Shown here: positions 37,536-50,979 of the stretch, one piece after another | Numbering within the stretch: position 1 is the first letter of the stretch | Layout of the letters: each line of letters begins with the position of its first letter | Assembly (NCBI RefSeq): GCF_051401765.1 | Contig: NW_027480468.1 | Location: forward strand, 2,294,001-2,358,000 | Direction: 5' to 3' | DNA length: 64,000 nt | Origin: Calliopsis andreniformis | Lineage: Eukaryota; Arthropoda; Insecta; Hymenoptera; Andrenidae | Notes under the pieces: model-generated | Database searches by the model: none | The model's input: the letters and a program-made list of their open reading frames with translations, nothing else | What the model was told of the DNA's origin: nothing | Made by a program: the position numbers and the translations under genes

Positions 37536-38774
37536 GAGGATTGAAGATTGAGGATTGGGTATTGCGGATTGAGGATTTAGGATTGAGGATTGAGTATTGA
37601 GGATTGAGGGCTGAAGATTGAATATTGATGATTGAAGATTGAGGATTGAGGATTGAGGGCTGTGGATTGAGGACGTGGACTAAGGGTTGAGTATTCATGT
37701 TTGAGGTCCGAGGATTGAGGATTGAGGATTGAGGATTGAGGACTGAGGATTGAGGATTGAAGATTGGGTATTAATGATTGAAGATTGAGGATTGAGGATT
37801 GAGGATTGAAGACTAAGGATTGATGATTGAGGATTGAGGATTGAGGATTGAGGATTGAGGATTGAGGATTGAGGATTGAGTATTGAAGATTGAGGGTTGA
37901 TGATTGAGGATTGAGGATTGAGGATTGAGGATTGAGGACTGAAGATTGAATACTGATGATTGAAGATTGAGGATTCAGGATTGAGTATTGAGGATTGAGG
38001 ATTGAGGATTGGGGATTGAGGATTGAGAGTTGAGGATTGAGGTTTGAGGACTGAAGATTGAGGATTGGGTATTGAGGATTGAAGAATGAGGACTGAGGAT
38101 TGAGGATTGCGGATTGAGGATTGAAGATTGAGTATTGAGGATTGAAGATTTAGTATTGAGGGTTGAGGATTGAGGATTGAGGATTGAGGATTGAGGATTG
38201 AGGATTGAGGATTGAGGATTGAGGATTGAGGATTGAGGATTGAGGATTGAGGATTGAGGATTGAGGATTGAGGATTGAGTATTGAAGATTGAGGATTGAC
38301 GATTGAGGATTGAGGTTTGAGGATGAGGGCTGAGGGTTGAGGTTTGAGGTTTAAGGGCTGAGGACTGAGGATTGAGGATAGAGAATTGAGGATTGAGGAT
38401 TGAGGATTGAAGATTGAGGGATAGGGTATTGAGGATTGAAGGATGAGGATTGAGGATTGAGGATTGAGGATTGAAGATTGTGTATTGAGGTTTGATGACT
38501 GACGATTGAGGCTGGAGGATTGAGGATTGAGGATTGAGGATTGAGGATTCATGATTGAGTATTGAGGATTGAAGATTGAGGATTGGGGACCGAGTGTTGA
38601 TGTTTGAGTGATGAGTATTGATGTTTGTCGATAGACATTTAAAGATTACAGATTCAGTATTGAGTATTGAGAACTGTGAATTGATGATATTCTATTGAGG
38701 ATTGAGAATTGATAACTGATTGTTGAGGACTGAGGTCTGAAGATTGAGGATTCAAGATTGAGGATTCAGGATTG
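37536..38774 (-). repeat. ~1.3-kb duplication, copy 2
   Basis: Partner of 34,720-36,028, 70 bp shorter because of the pure run at 38,165-38,278. The segment around 38,385-38,774 is in turn the start of another duplication, with 46,621 onward. Confidence 0.83.
38165..38278 (-). repeat. Longest pure heptamer run noticed (about 16 units)
   Basis: 114 bp of GAGGATT without a substitution, just after the landmark GATTTAGTATTGAGGG. The paralogous position after 35,333 holds variant heptamers instead. Other runs after the same landmark are at 42,381-42,474 (about 13 units) and 59,839-59,912. Confidence 0.9.
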
Positions 38775-41010
38775 AGGTTTGAGGACTGAGGATTGAGGAT
38801 TGAGGATTGAGGATTGAGGATTGAGGATTGAGGATTGAGGGTTGAGGATTGAGGATTGAAGATTGAGGATTGCGTATTGCTGATTGAACATTGAGGATTG
38901 AGGATTGAGTGTTGAGGATGGAGAATTGAGGATTGAGGATTGAATATTGATGATTGAAGATTGAGTATTGAGGATTGAGGGTTGTGGATTGAGGACGAGG
39001 GCAGAGGGTTGAGTATTGATGTTTGAGGTCTGAGGATTGAGGACTGATGATTGAGGGTTGAGGATTGAGTATTGAGGATTGTGGTTTGAAGATTGAGGAT
39101 TGAGGATTGAAGATTGAGGATTGAGGACTGAGGATTGAGGATTGAGGATTGAGGATGAGGGCTGAGGGTTGAGGATTGAGGTTTAAGGAATGAGGACTGA
39201 GGATTGAGGATTGAGAGTTGAGGATTGAGGATTGAGGATTGAAGACTGAGGATTGGGTATTGAGTTTTGAGGATTGAAGATTGAGGATTGAGGACTGAGG
39301 ATTGAGGATTGAGGATAGAGGATTGAAGATTGAGGATTGGGGATTGAGGATTGACAATTGAGGATCGAGAATTGAGGATTGAGAATTGAGGATTGAGGAT
39401 TGAAGGTTGAGTATTGAGGATTGAAGGTTGAGGATTGAGGATTGAGGATTGACGATTGAGGACTTAGTGTTGAGGGTTGAGTAATGGGATTTGATGTTTG
39501 CGGATTGAGATTTGAAGATTGAAGAATGGGGATTGATTATTGAAAATTGTGAATTGAGGATATTCTATTGATGATTGAGGATTGACAATTGATTGTTGAG
39601 GACTGAGGGCTGAAGATTGAGGATTCAGGATTGAGGATTCGGGATTGAGGTTTGAGGACTGAGGATTGAGGGTTGAGGATTGAGTATTGAGGATTGTGGT
39701 TTGAAGATTGAGGATTGAGGATTGAGGATTGAGGCTTGAGGACTTAGTATTGAGGATTGAGGATTGACGATTGAGTATTGAGGATTGAAAATTGAGGATT
39801 GAGGATCGAGGATTGAGGATTAAGGGTGGAGGATTGAAGGTAGAGGTTTGAGGGTTGACGATAGAGGATTGAGGATTGGGGATTGATGATTGAGGATTGA
39901 GGATTGAGGATTGAGGATAGAGGATTGAGGATAGAGGATTGAGGATTGAGAATTGAGGATTGAGGTCTGAGGATTGAAGATTGAGGATTGGGTATTGAGG
40001 ATTGAGGATTGAAGATTGAGGATTGAGGATTGAGGATTAAAGATTGAGTATTGAGGATTGAAGATTGAGGATTGATGATTGGGGATTGAGGACTGAGGAT
40101 TGAGGATTGGGGATTGGGGATTGAGGATTGAGTATTGAGGATTGAGGATAAGAAATTGAGTATTGAAGATTGAGGATTGACGATTGAGGATTGCGTATTG
40201 AGGATTGAAGAATGTGGATTGAGGATTGAGGATTGAGGATTGAGGAATGAAGATCGAGGATTGAGGATTGAGGATTGAAGATTGAAGATTGAGTATTGAG
40301 GATTGAATATTGAGGATTGAGGATTGAGGGTTGAGGATTGAGGATTGAAGATTGAGGATTGCGGACTGAGTGTTGAGGGTTGAGTGATGAGAATTGATGT
40401 TTGTGGATAGAGATCTGAATATTGCAGATTGAGTATTGAGTATTGAAATCTGTGAATTGAGGATATTCTATTGAGGATTGAGGATTGTCACCTGATTGTT
40501 CAAGACTGAGGGCTGGAGATTGAGGATTCAGGATTGAGGATTCAGAATTGAGGTTTGTGGTCTGAGGATTGAGGATCGAGGATTGAAGATTGAGTATTGA
40601 GGATTGAAGATTGAGGATTGAGGATTGAGGATTGAGGATTGAGGATGAGGGCTGAGGGTTGAGTATTGAGGTTTAAGGACTGAGGACTGAGGGTTGAGGA
40701 TTGAGAATTGAGGATTGAGGATTGAGGATTGAAGACTGAGGATTGGGGATTGAGTATTGAGGATGGAAGATTGAGGATTGAGGATTGAGGATTGAGGATT
40801 GAGGATTGAAGATTGAGGATTGGGGATTGTGTATCGAGGATTGAGGATTGAACATTGAGGACTGAGTGTTGAGGCTTGAGGATTGAGGATTGAGGATTGA
40901 GGATTGAAAATTGAGGATTGAGGATCGAGGATTGAGGATTAAGGGTGGAGGATTGAAGGTAGAGGTTTGAGGGTTGACGATAGAGGATTGAGGATTGGGG
41001 ATTGATGATT
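38385..41010 (-). repeat. ~2.6-kb duplication, copy 1
   Basis: Matches 46,621-49,246 at offset 8,236, rising to 8,243 around 39,355 and returning to 8,236 by 40,487. The +7 step is one extra GAGGATT near 47,175 in copy 2. Shared landmarks include GGGGACCGAGTGTTGATG, TTTGTCGATAGA and GTCACCTGATTGTTCA. Confidence 0.85.
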
Positions 41011-41327
41011 GAGGATAGAGGATTGAGGATTGAGAATTGAGGATTGAGGTCTGAGGATTGAAGATTGAGGATTGGGTATTGAGGATTGAGGATTGAAGAT
41101 TGAGGATTGAGGATTGAGGATTGAAGATTGAGGATTGAGGATTGAGGATTAAAGATTGAGTATTGAGGATTGAAGATTGAGGATTGATGATTGGGGATTG
41201 AGGACTGAGGATTGAGGATTGAGGATTGAGGATGAGGGCTGAGGATTGAGGATTGAGGATTGAGGAATGAAGATCGAGGATTGAGGATTGAGGATTGAAG
41301 ATTGAAGATTGAGTATTGAGGACTGAA

Positions 41328-41955
41328 TATTGAGTATTGAGAATTGGGGATTGAGGATTGAGGATTGAGGATTGAGTATTGAGGATTGAGGATTGAGGAT
41401 TGAGGATTGGGGATTGAGGATTGACGATTGAGGATTGAGAATTGAGAATTGAGGATTGAGAGTTGAGGATTGAGGATTGAAGATTGAGTATTGAGGATTG
41501 AAGGTTGAGGATTGAGGATTGAGGATTGAAGATTGAGGACTCAGTGTTGAGGGTTGAGTGATGGGAATTGATGTTTGTGGATTGAGATTTGAAGATTGAA
41601 GGATGGGGCTTGATTATTGAAAACTGTGAATTGAGGATATTCTGTTGATGATTGAGGATTGACAATTGATTGTTGTGGACTGAGGGCTGAAGATTGAGGA
41701 TTCAGGATTGAGGATTCGGGATTGAGGTTTGAGGACTGAGGATTGAGGATTGAGGATTGAGGACTGAGGATTGAGGATTGAGGATTGAAGATTGAGGATT
41801 GGGTATTGCGGATTGAGGATTGAGGATTGAGGATTGAGTATTGAGGATTGAGGATTGAAGCTAGAATATTGATGATTGAAGATTGAGGATTGAGGATTGT
41901 GGACTGTGGATTGAGGACGTGGACTAAGGGTTGAGTATTCATGTTTGAGGTCCGA
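41328..41955 (-). repeat. ~0.63-kb duplication, copy 1
   Basis: Matches 54,338-54,965 at offset 13,010. Both contain GAAGGATGGGG, the GATATTC anchor and TGAGTATTCATGTTTGAGGT. Copy 1 reads GCTAGAATATTGATG where the partner reads GATTGAATATTGATG. Confidence 0.78.
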
Positions 41956-42380
41956 GGATTGAGGATTGAGGATTGAGGATTGAGGATTGAGGATTGAGGA
42001 TTGAAGATTGAGTATTGATGATTGAAGATTGAGGATTGAGGATTGAGGATTGAAGATTAAGGATTGATGATTGAGGATTGAGGATTGAGGATTGAGGATT
42101 GAGGATTGAGTATTGAAGATTGAGGGTTGATGATTGAGGATTGAGGATTGAGTATTGAGGATTGAGGACTGAAGATTGAATATTGATGATTGAAGATTGA
42201 GGATTGAGGATTGAGTATTGAGGATTGAGGATTGAGGATTGAGGATTGAGAGTTGAGGATTGAGGTTCGAGGACTGAAGATTGAGGATTGGGTATTGAGG
42301 ATTGAAGAATGAGGACTGAGGATTGAGGATTGCGGATTGAGGATTGAAGATTGAGTATTGAGGATTGAAGGTTTAGTATT

Positions 42381-42474
42381 GAGGATTGAGGATTGAGGAT
42401 TGAGGATTGAGGATTGAGGATTGAGGATTGAGGATTGAGGATTGAGGATTGAGGATTGAGGATTGAGGATTGAA
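42381..42474 (-). repeat. Pure heptamer run (about 13 units)
   Basis: About 94 bp of unbroken GAGGATT after GGTTTAGTATT. It is the same paralogous position as the runs at 38,165 and 59,839, with a different length. Confidence 0.85.
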
Positions 42475-42659
42475 GATTGAGGATTCAGGATTGAGGATTC
42501 AGGATTGTGGTTTGAGGATTGAGGATTGAGTATTGAGGATTGAGGATTGAGGATTGAGGATTGAGAGTTGAGGATTGAGGTTTGAGGACTGAAGATTGAG
42601 GATTGGGTATTGAGGATTGAAGAATGAGGACTGAGCATTGAGGATTGCGGATTGAGGAT

Positions 42660-43640
42660 TGTGGATTGAGGATTGAGGATTGAACATTGAGGACTGAGTG
42701 TTGAGGCTTGAGGATTGAGGATTGACGATTGAGGATTGAAAATTGAGGATTGAGGATCGAGGATTGAGGATTAAGGGTGGAGGATTGAAGGTAGAGGTTT
42801 GAGGGTTGACGATAGAGGATTGAGGATTGGGGATTGATGACTGAGGATTGAGGATTGAGGATTGAGGATAGAGGATTGAGGATAGAGGATTGATGATTGA
42901 GAATTGAGGATTGAGGACTGAGGATTGAAGATTGAGGATTGGGTATTGAGGATTGAGGATTGAAGATTGAGGATTGAGGATTGAGGATTAAAGATTGAGT
43001 ATTGAGGATTGAAGATTGAGGATTGATGATTGGGGATTGAGGTCTGAGGATTGAGGATTGGGGATTGGGGATTGAGGATTGAGTATTGAGGATTGAGGAT
43101 ATGAAATTGAGTATTGAAGATTGAGGATTGACGATTGAGGATTGGGTATTGAGGATTGAAGAATGTGGATTGAGGATTGAGGATTGAGGATTGAGGAATG
43201 AAGATCGAGGATTGAGGATTGAGGATTGAAGATTGAAGATTGAGTATTGAGGATTGAATATTGAGGATTGAGGATTGAGGGTTGAGGATTGAGGATTGAA
43301 GATTGAGGATTGCGGACTGAGTGTTGAGGGTTGAGTGATGAGAATTGATGTTTGTGGATAGAGATCTGAAGATTGCAGATTGAGTATTGAGTATTGAAAA
43401 CTGTGAATTGAGGATATTCTATTGAGGATTGAGGATTGTCACCTGATTGTTCAAGACTGAGGGCTGGAGATTGAGGATTCAGGATTGAGGATTGAGGATT
43501 GAACATTGAGGACTGAGTGTTGAGGCTTGAGGATTGAGTATTGAGGATTTAGGACTGAAGATTGAGTATTGAGGATTGAAGATTGAGGATTGAGGATTGA
43601 GGATTGAGGATTGAGGATTGAGAATGATGGCTGAGGGTTG
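42660..43640 (-). repeat. ~1-kb duplication, copy 1
   Basis: Matches 49,064-50,044 at offset 6,404 (for example GTCACCTGATTGTTCA at 43,438 and 49,842). Differences are scattered single bases, such as GATATGAAATTG here and GATAAGAAATTG in the partner. Confidence 0.82.
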
Positions 43641-46218
43641 AGGACAGAGGTTTGAGGACTGAGGACTGAGGATTGAGTATTGAGAATTGAGGATTGAGGA
43701 TTGAGTATTGAAGATTGAGGATTGGGTATTGAGGATTGAAGAATGAGGATTGAGTATTGAGGATTGAGGATTGAGGATTGAAGATTGAGTATTGAGGTTT
43801 GAAGACTGACGATTGAGGGTTGAGGACTGAGGATTGAGGATTGAGGTTAGAGGATTGATGATTGAGTATTGAAGATTGAAGATTGAGGATTGAGGATTGA
43901 GGATTGAGGATTGAGGGTTTAAGATTGAAGATTGGGGACTGAGTGTTGAGGGCTGAGTGATGAGAATTGGTGTTTGTGGATAGAGATTTAAAGATTGCAG
44001 ATTGAGTATTGAGTATTGAGAGCTGTGAATTGATGATATTCTATTGAGGATTGAGAATTGACAACTGATTGTTGAGGACTGAGGTCTGAAGACGGAGGAT
44101 TCAGGATTGAGGATTCAGGATTGAGGTTTGAGGACTGAGTATTTAGGATTGAGGATTGAGGACTGAGGATTGAGGATTGAGGATTGCAGATTGAGGATTG
44201 GGTATTGCGGATTGAACATTGAGGATTGGGGATTGAGGATTGAGGATTGAGTATTGAGGATTGAGGACTGAAGATTGAATATTGATGATTCAAGATTGAG
44301 GATTGAGGATTGAGGGTTGTGGATTGAGGACGAGGACTGAGGGTTGAGTATTCATGTTTGAGGTCCGAGGATTGAGGACTGAGGATTCAGGATTGAGGAT
44401 TGAGGATTGAGGATTGAAGATTGAATATTGATGATTGAAGATTGAGGATTGAGTATTGAGGGTTGTGGATTGAGAACGAGGACTGAGGGTTGAGTATTGA
44501 TGTTTGAGGTCTGAGGACTGAGGATTGAGGATTGAGAATTGAGGATTGAGGATTGAGGATTGAAGATTGAGGATTGGTTATTGAGGGTTGAAGAATGAGG
44601 ACTGAGGGTTGAAGATTGAGGATTGAGGATTGAAGGTTGAGTATTGAGGATTGAAGATTGAGGATTGAGGATTGAGGATTGAAAATTGAGAATAGAGGAT
44701 TGAGGATTGAGGATTGAGGATTGAGGATTGAGGATTGAGGACAGAGGATTGAGGATTGACGATTGAGGATTGAAGATTGAGGATTGAGGATTGAGGATTA
44801 AAGATTGAATACTGCTGATTGTAGATTGAGGATTGGTGATTGAGGATTGAGGATTGAGGTTTGAGAATTGAGGATTGAGGATTGAGGACTGAGGATTGAG
44901 GATTGAGGATTGAGCATTGAGGATTGAAGATTGAGGTCTGTGGATTGAGGATTGAAAATTGACGATTTAGGATTGTGGCTTGAGGATTGAGGATTGAACA
45001 TTGAGGACTGAGTGGTGAGGGTTGAGTGATGAGAATTGATGTTTGTGGATAGAGGCTTGAATGTTGCAGATTGTGTATTGAGTATTGAAAACTGTGAATT
45101 GAGGATATTCTATTGAGGATTCAGGATTGACGACTGATTGTTGAGGACTCAGGGCTGAAGATTGAGGATTCAAGATTGAAGATTCAGAATTGAGGTTTGA
45201 GGACAGAGGATTGAGGATTGAGGATTGAGGATTGAGGATTGAGGATTGGGGATTGAGGATTGACGATTGAGGATTGAGAATTGAGGATTGAGGATTGAGG
45301 ATTGAGTATTGAGGATTGAGGGCTGAAGATTGAATATTGATGATTGAAGATTGAGGATTGAGGATTGAGGGCTGTGGATTGAGGACGTGGACTGAGGGTT
45401 GAGTATTCATGTTTGAGGTCCGAAGATTGAGGATTGAGGATTGATGATGGAGGATTGAGGATTGAGGATTGAAGACTGAATATTGATGATTGAAGATTGA
45501 GGATTGAGGATTGAGGATTGAAGATTAAGGATTGATGATTGAGGATTGAGGATTGAGGATTGAGGATTGAGGATTGAGGATTGAGTATTGAAGATTGAGG
45601 GTTGATGATTGAGGATTGAGGATTGAGGATTGAGGATTGAGGACTGATGATTGAATATTGATGATTGAAGATTGAGGATTGAGGATTGAGTATTGAGGAT
45701 TGAGGATTGAGGATTGAGGATTGAGGATTGAGAATGATGGCTGAGGGTTGAGGACTGAGGTTTGAGGACTGAGGGCTGAGGATTGAGTATTGAGAATTGA
45801 GGATTGAGGATTGAGTATTGAAGATTGAGGATTGAGGATAGAGGATTGAAGATTGAGGATTGGGGATTGAGGATTGACAATTGAGGATTGAGAATTGAGG
45901 ATTGAGAATTGAGGATTGAGGATTGAAGGTTGAGTATTGAGGATTGAAGGCTGAGGATTGAGGATTGAGGATTGACGATTGAGGACTTAGTGTTGAGGGT
46001 TGAGTGATGGGAATTGATGTTTGCGGATTGTGATTTGAAGATTGAAGAATGGGGATTGATTATTGAAAACTGTGAATTGAGGATATTCTATTGATGATTG
46101 AGGATTGACAATTGATTGTTGAGGACTGAGGGCTGAAGATTGAGGATTCAGGATTGAGGATTCGGGATTGAGGTTTGAGGACTGAGGATTGAGGGTTGAG
46201 GATTGAGGATTGAGGATT

Positions 46219-46460
46219 GACGCTTGAGGATTGAGGGTTGAGGATGGTGGATTGAAGAGAGAGGACTGAGTGTTGAGGATTGAGTGTTGAGAATAGATGT
46301 TTGAGGATTGAGATTTGATTATTGAAAATTGTGGATTGAGTATTGGACCATGAAAATATAGGATACTCTATTGAGTATTGAGAATTGAGGATTGATGGTT
46401 GAGCGTTGAGGATTGGTGGTTGAGGGCTGTGTTTTGAATATTGAGGATTGAGGATTGAGG
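46219..46460 (-). repeat. GATGGTGGATTGAAGAGAGAGG module, first copy
   Basis: Distinctive irregular stretch: GACGCTTGAGG, GGATGGTGGATTGAAGAGAG, TATTGGACCATG and GGATACTCTATTGAG. Related copies start at 57,077, 60,329 and 61,335, where it begins GACTCTTGAGG and has GAGAATTCAGGATACTC in place of the AAAATATAGGATACTC seen here. GGATACTCTATTGAG looks like a further anchor variant. Confidence 0.82.
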
Positions 46461-46620
46461 ATTGAGGATTGAAGATTGAGGATTGAAGATTGAGTATTGA
46501 TGATTGAAGATTGAGGATTGCGGATTGAGTGTTGAGGATTGAGGACGAGGACAGACGGTTGAGGATTGAGGTTTGAGGATTGAGGATTGAGGATTGAGGT
46601 CTGAGGATTGAGGATTGAGA

Positions 46621-49246
46621 ATTGAGGATTGAGGATTGAGGATTGAAGATTGAGGGATAGGGTATTGAGGATTGAAGGATGAGGATTGAGGATTGAGGAT
46701 TGAGGATTGAAGATTGTGTATTGAGGTTTGATGACTGACGATTGAGGCTGGAGGATTGAGGATTGAGGATTGAGGATTGAGGATTCATATTTGAGTATTG
46801 AGGATTGAAGATTGAGGATTGGGGACCGAGTGTTGATGTTTGAGTGATGAGTATTGATGTTTGTCGATAGAGATTTAAAGATTACAGATCCAGTATTGAG
46901 TATTGAGAACTGTGAATTGATGATATTCTATTGAGGATTGAGAATTGATAACTGATTGTTGAGGACTGAGGTCTGAAGATTGAGGATTCAAGATTGAGGA
47001 TTCAGGATTGAGGTTTGAGGACTGAGGATTGAGGATTGAGGATTGAGGATTGAGGATTGAGGATTGAGGATTGAGGGTTGAGGATTGAGGATTGAAGATT
47101 GAGGATTGCGTATTGCTGATTGAACATTGAGGATTGAGGATTGAGTGTTGAGGATTGAGAATTGAGGATTGAGGATTGAGGATTGAATATTGATGATTGA
47201 AGATTGAGTATTGAGGATTGAGGGTTGTGGATTGAGGACGAGGGCAGAGGGTTGAGTATTGATGTTTGAGGTCTGAGGATTGAGGATTGATGATTGAGGG
47301 TTGAGGATTGAGTATTGAGGATTGTGGTTTGAAGATTGAGGATTGAGGATTGAAGATTGAGGATTGAGGACTGAGGATTGAGGATTGAGGATTGAGGATG
47401 AGGGCTGAGGGTTGAGGATTGAGGTTTAAGGACTGAGGACTGAGGATTGAGGATTGAGAATTGAGGATTGAGGATTGAGGATTGAAGACTGAGGATTGGG
47501 TATTGAGTTTTGAGGATTGAAGATTGAGGATTGACGACTGAGGATTGAGGATTGAGAATAGAGGATTGAAGATTGAGGATTGGGGATTGAGGATTGACAA
47601 TTGAGGATTGAGAATTGAGGATTGAGAATTGAGGATTGAGGATTGAAGGTTGAGTATTGAGGATTGAAGGTTGAGGATTGAGGATTGAGGATTGACGATT
47701 GAGGACTTAGTGTTGAGGGTTGAGTAATGGGATTTGATGTTTGCGGATTGAGATTTGAAGATTGAAGAATGGGGATTGATTATTGAAAACTGTGAATTGA
47801 GGATATTCTATTGATGATTGAGGATTGACAATTGATTGTTGAGGACTGAGGGCTGAAGATTGAGGATTCAGGATTGAGGATTCGGGATTGAGGTTTGAGG
47901 ACTGAGGATTGAGGGTTGAGGATTGAGTATTGAGGATTGTGGTTTGAAGATTGAGGATTGAGGATTGAGGATTGAGGCTTGAGGACTTAGTATTGAGGAT
48001 TGAGGATTGAGGATTGAGGATTGAGGATTGAAAATTGAGGATTGAGGATCGAGGATTGAGGATTAAGGGTGGAGGATTGAAGGTAGAGGTTTGAGGGTTG
48101 ACGATAGAGGATTGAGGATTGGGGATTGATGATTGAGGATTGAGGATTGAGGATAGAGGATTGACGATAGAGGATTGAGGATTGAGAATTGAGGATTGAG
48201 GTCTGAGGATTGAAGACTGAGGATTGGGTATTGAGGATTGAGGATTGAAGATTGAGGATTGAGGATTGAGGATTAAAGATTGAGTATTGAGGATTGAAGA
48301 TTGAGGATTGATGATTGGGGATTGAGGACTGAGGATTGAGGATTGGGGATTGGGGATTGAGGATTGAGTATTGAGTATTGAGGATAAGAAATTGAGTATT
48401 GAAGATTGAGGATTGACGATTGAGGATTGGGTATTGAGGATTGAAGAATGTGGATTGAGGATTGAGGATTGAGGATTGAGGAATGAAGATCGAGGATTGA
48501 GGATTGAGGATTGAAGATTGAAGATTGAGTATTGAGGATTGAATATTGAGGATTGAGGATTGAGGGTTGAGGATTGAGGATTGAAGATTGAGGATTGCGT
48601 ACTGAGTGTTGAGGGTTGAGTGATGAGAATTGATGTTTGTGGATAGAGATCTGAATATTGCAGATTGAGTATTGAGTATTGAAAACTGTGAATTGAGGAT
48701 ATTCTATTGAGGATTGAGGATTGTCACCTGATTGTTCAAGACTGAGGGCTGGAGATTGAGGATTCAGGATTGAGGATTCAGAATTGAGGTTTGTGGACTG
48801 AGGATTGAGGATCGAGGATTGAAGATTGAGTATTGAGGATTGAAGATTGAGGATTGAGGATTGAGGATTGAGGATTGAGGATGAGGGCTGAGGGTTGAGG
48901 ATTGAGGTTTAAGGACTGAGGACTGAGGGTTGAGGATTGAGAATTGAGGATTGAGGATTGAGGATTGAAGACTGAGGATTGGGGATTGAGTATTGAGGAT
49001 GGAAGATTGAGGATTGAGGATTGAGGATTGAGGATTGAGGATTGAAGATTGAGGATTGGGGATTGTGGATTGAGGATTGAGGATTGAACATTGAGGACTG
49101 AGTGTTGAGGCTTGAGGATTGAGGATTGAGGATTGAGGATTGAAAATTGAGGATTGAGGATCGAGGATTGAGGATTAAGGGTGGAGGATTGAAGGTAGAG
49201 GTTTGAGGGTTGACGATAGAGGATTGAGGATTGGGGATTGATGATT
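46621..49246 (-). repeat. ~2.6-kb duplication, copy 2
   Basis: Partner of 38,385-41,010, with point differences (GATTCATATTTGAG here, GATTCATGATTGAG there) and one extra heptamer near 47,175. Confidence 0.85.
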
Positions 49247-50044
49247 GAGGATTGAGGATTGAGGATTGAGGATAGAGGATTGAGGATAGAGGATTGAGGA
49301 TTGAGAATTGAGGATTGAGGTCTGAGGATTGAAGATTGAGGATTGGGTATTGAGGATTGAGGATTGAAGATTGAGGATTGAGGATTGAGGATTAAAGATT
49401 GAGTATTGAGGATTGAAGATTGAGGATTGATGATTGGGGATTGAGGACTGAGTATTGAGGATTGGGGATTGGGGATTGAGGATTGAGTATTGAGGATTGA
49501 GGATAAGAAATTGAGTATTGAAGATTGAGGATTGACGATTGAGAATTGGGTATTGAGGATTGAAGAATGTGGATTGAGGATTGAGGATTGAGGATTGAGG
49601 AATGAAGATCGAGGATTGAGGATTGAGGATTGAAGATTGAAGATTGAGTATTGAGGATTGAATATTGAGGATTGAGGATTGAGTGTTGAGGATTGAGGAT
49701 TGAAGATTGAGGATTGCGGACTGAGTGTTGAGGGTTGAGTGATGAGAATTGATGTTTGTGGATAGAGATCTGAAGATTGCAGATTGAGTATTGAGTATTG
49801 AAAACTGTGAATTGAGGATATTCTATTGAGGATTGAGGATTGTCACCTGATTGTTCAAGACTGAGGGCTGGAGATTGAGGATTCAGGATTGAGGATTGAG
49901 GATTGAACATTGAGGACTGAGTGTTGAGGCTTGAGGATTGAGTATTGAGGATTGAGGACTGAAGATTGAGTATTGAGGATTGAAGATTGAGGATTGAGGA
50001 TTGACGATTGAGGACTGAGGATTGAGGATGATGGCTGAGGGTTG
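49064..50044 (-). repeat. ~1-kb duplication, copy 2
   Basis: Partner of 42,660-43,640. Its first ~180 bp overlap the end of the 2.6-kb duplication, so blocks are nested and reused rather than tiled end to end. Confidence 0.82.
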
Positions 50045-50979
50045 AGGATTGAGGTTTGAGGGCTGAGGACTGAGGATTGAGGATTGAGAATTAAGGATTC
50101 AGGATTGCGTATAGAAGATTGAGGATTGGGTATTGAGGATTGAAGAATGAGGATTGAGGATTGAGGATTGAGGATTGAGGACTGAAGATTGAATATTGAT
50201 GATTGAAGATTGAGGATTGAGGACTGAGGGTTGTGGATTGAGGACGAGGACTGAGGGTTGAGTATTTATGTTTGAGGTCTGAGGATTGAGGATTGAGGAT
50301 TGAGAATTGAGGATTGAGGATTGAAGATTGAAGATTGAGGATTGGTTATTGAGGATTGAAGGATGAGGACTGAGGGTTGAGGATTGAGGATTGAGGATTG
50401 AAGATTGAGTATTGAGGATTGAAGATTGAGGATTGAGTATTGAGGATTGAATATTGAGGATTGAGGATTGAGGGTTGAGGATTGAGGATTGAAGATTGAG
50501 GATTGGGGACTGAGTGTTGAGGGTTGAGTGATGAGAATTGATGTTTGTGGATAGAGATTTGAAGATTGCAGATTGAGTATTGAGTATTGAAATCTGTGAA
50601 TTGAGGATATTCTATTGAGGATTGAGGATTGTCACCTGATTGTTCAAGACTGAGGGCTGGAGATTGAGGATTCAGGATTGAGGATTCAGAATTGAGGTTT
50701 GAGGACTGAGGATTGAGGACTTAGCACTGAGGATTGAGGAATTAGGATTGAGGATTGAGGATTGAGGATAGATGTTTGAAGATTGAGGATTGAGGATTGG
50801 GGATTGAAGATTGGGGATTGAGGATTGAGGATTGAGGATTGAGTATTGAGGATTGAGGATTCTGGATTGATGTTTGAGGATTGAGGATTGATGATTGAGG
50901 ATTGAGGATTGAGGATTGAGGATTGAGGACTGCGGATTGAAGATTTAAGATTGAAGATTGAGGATTGAATATTCAGGAC

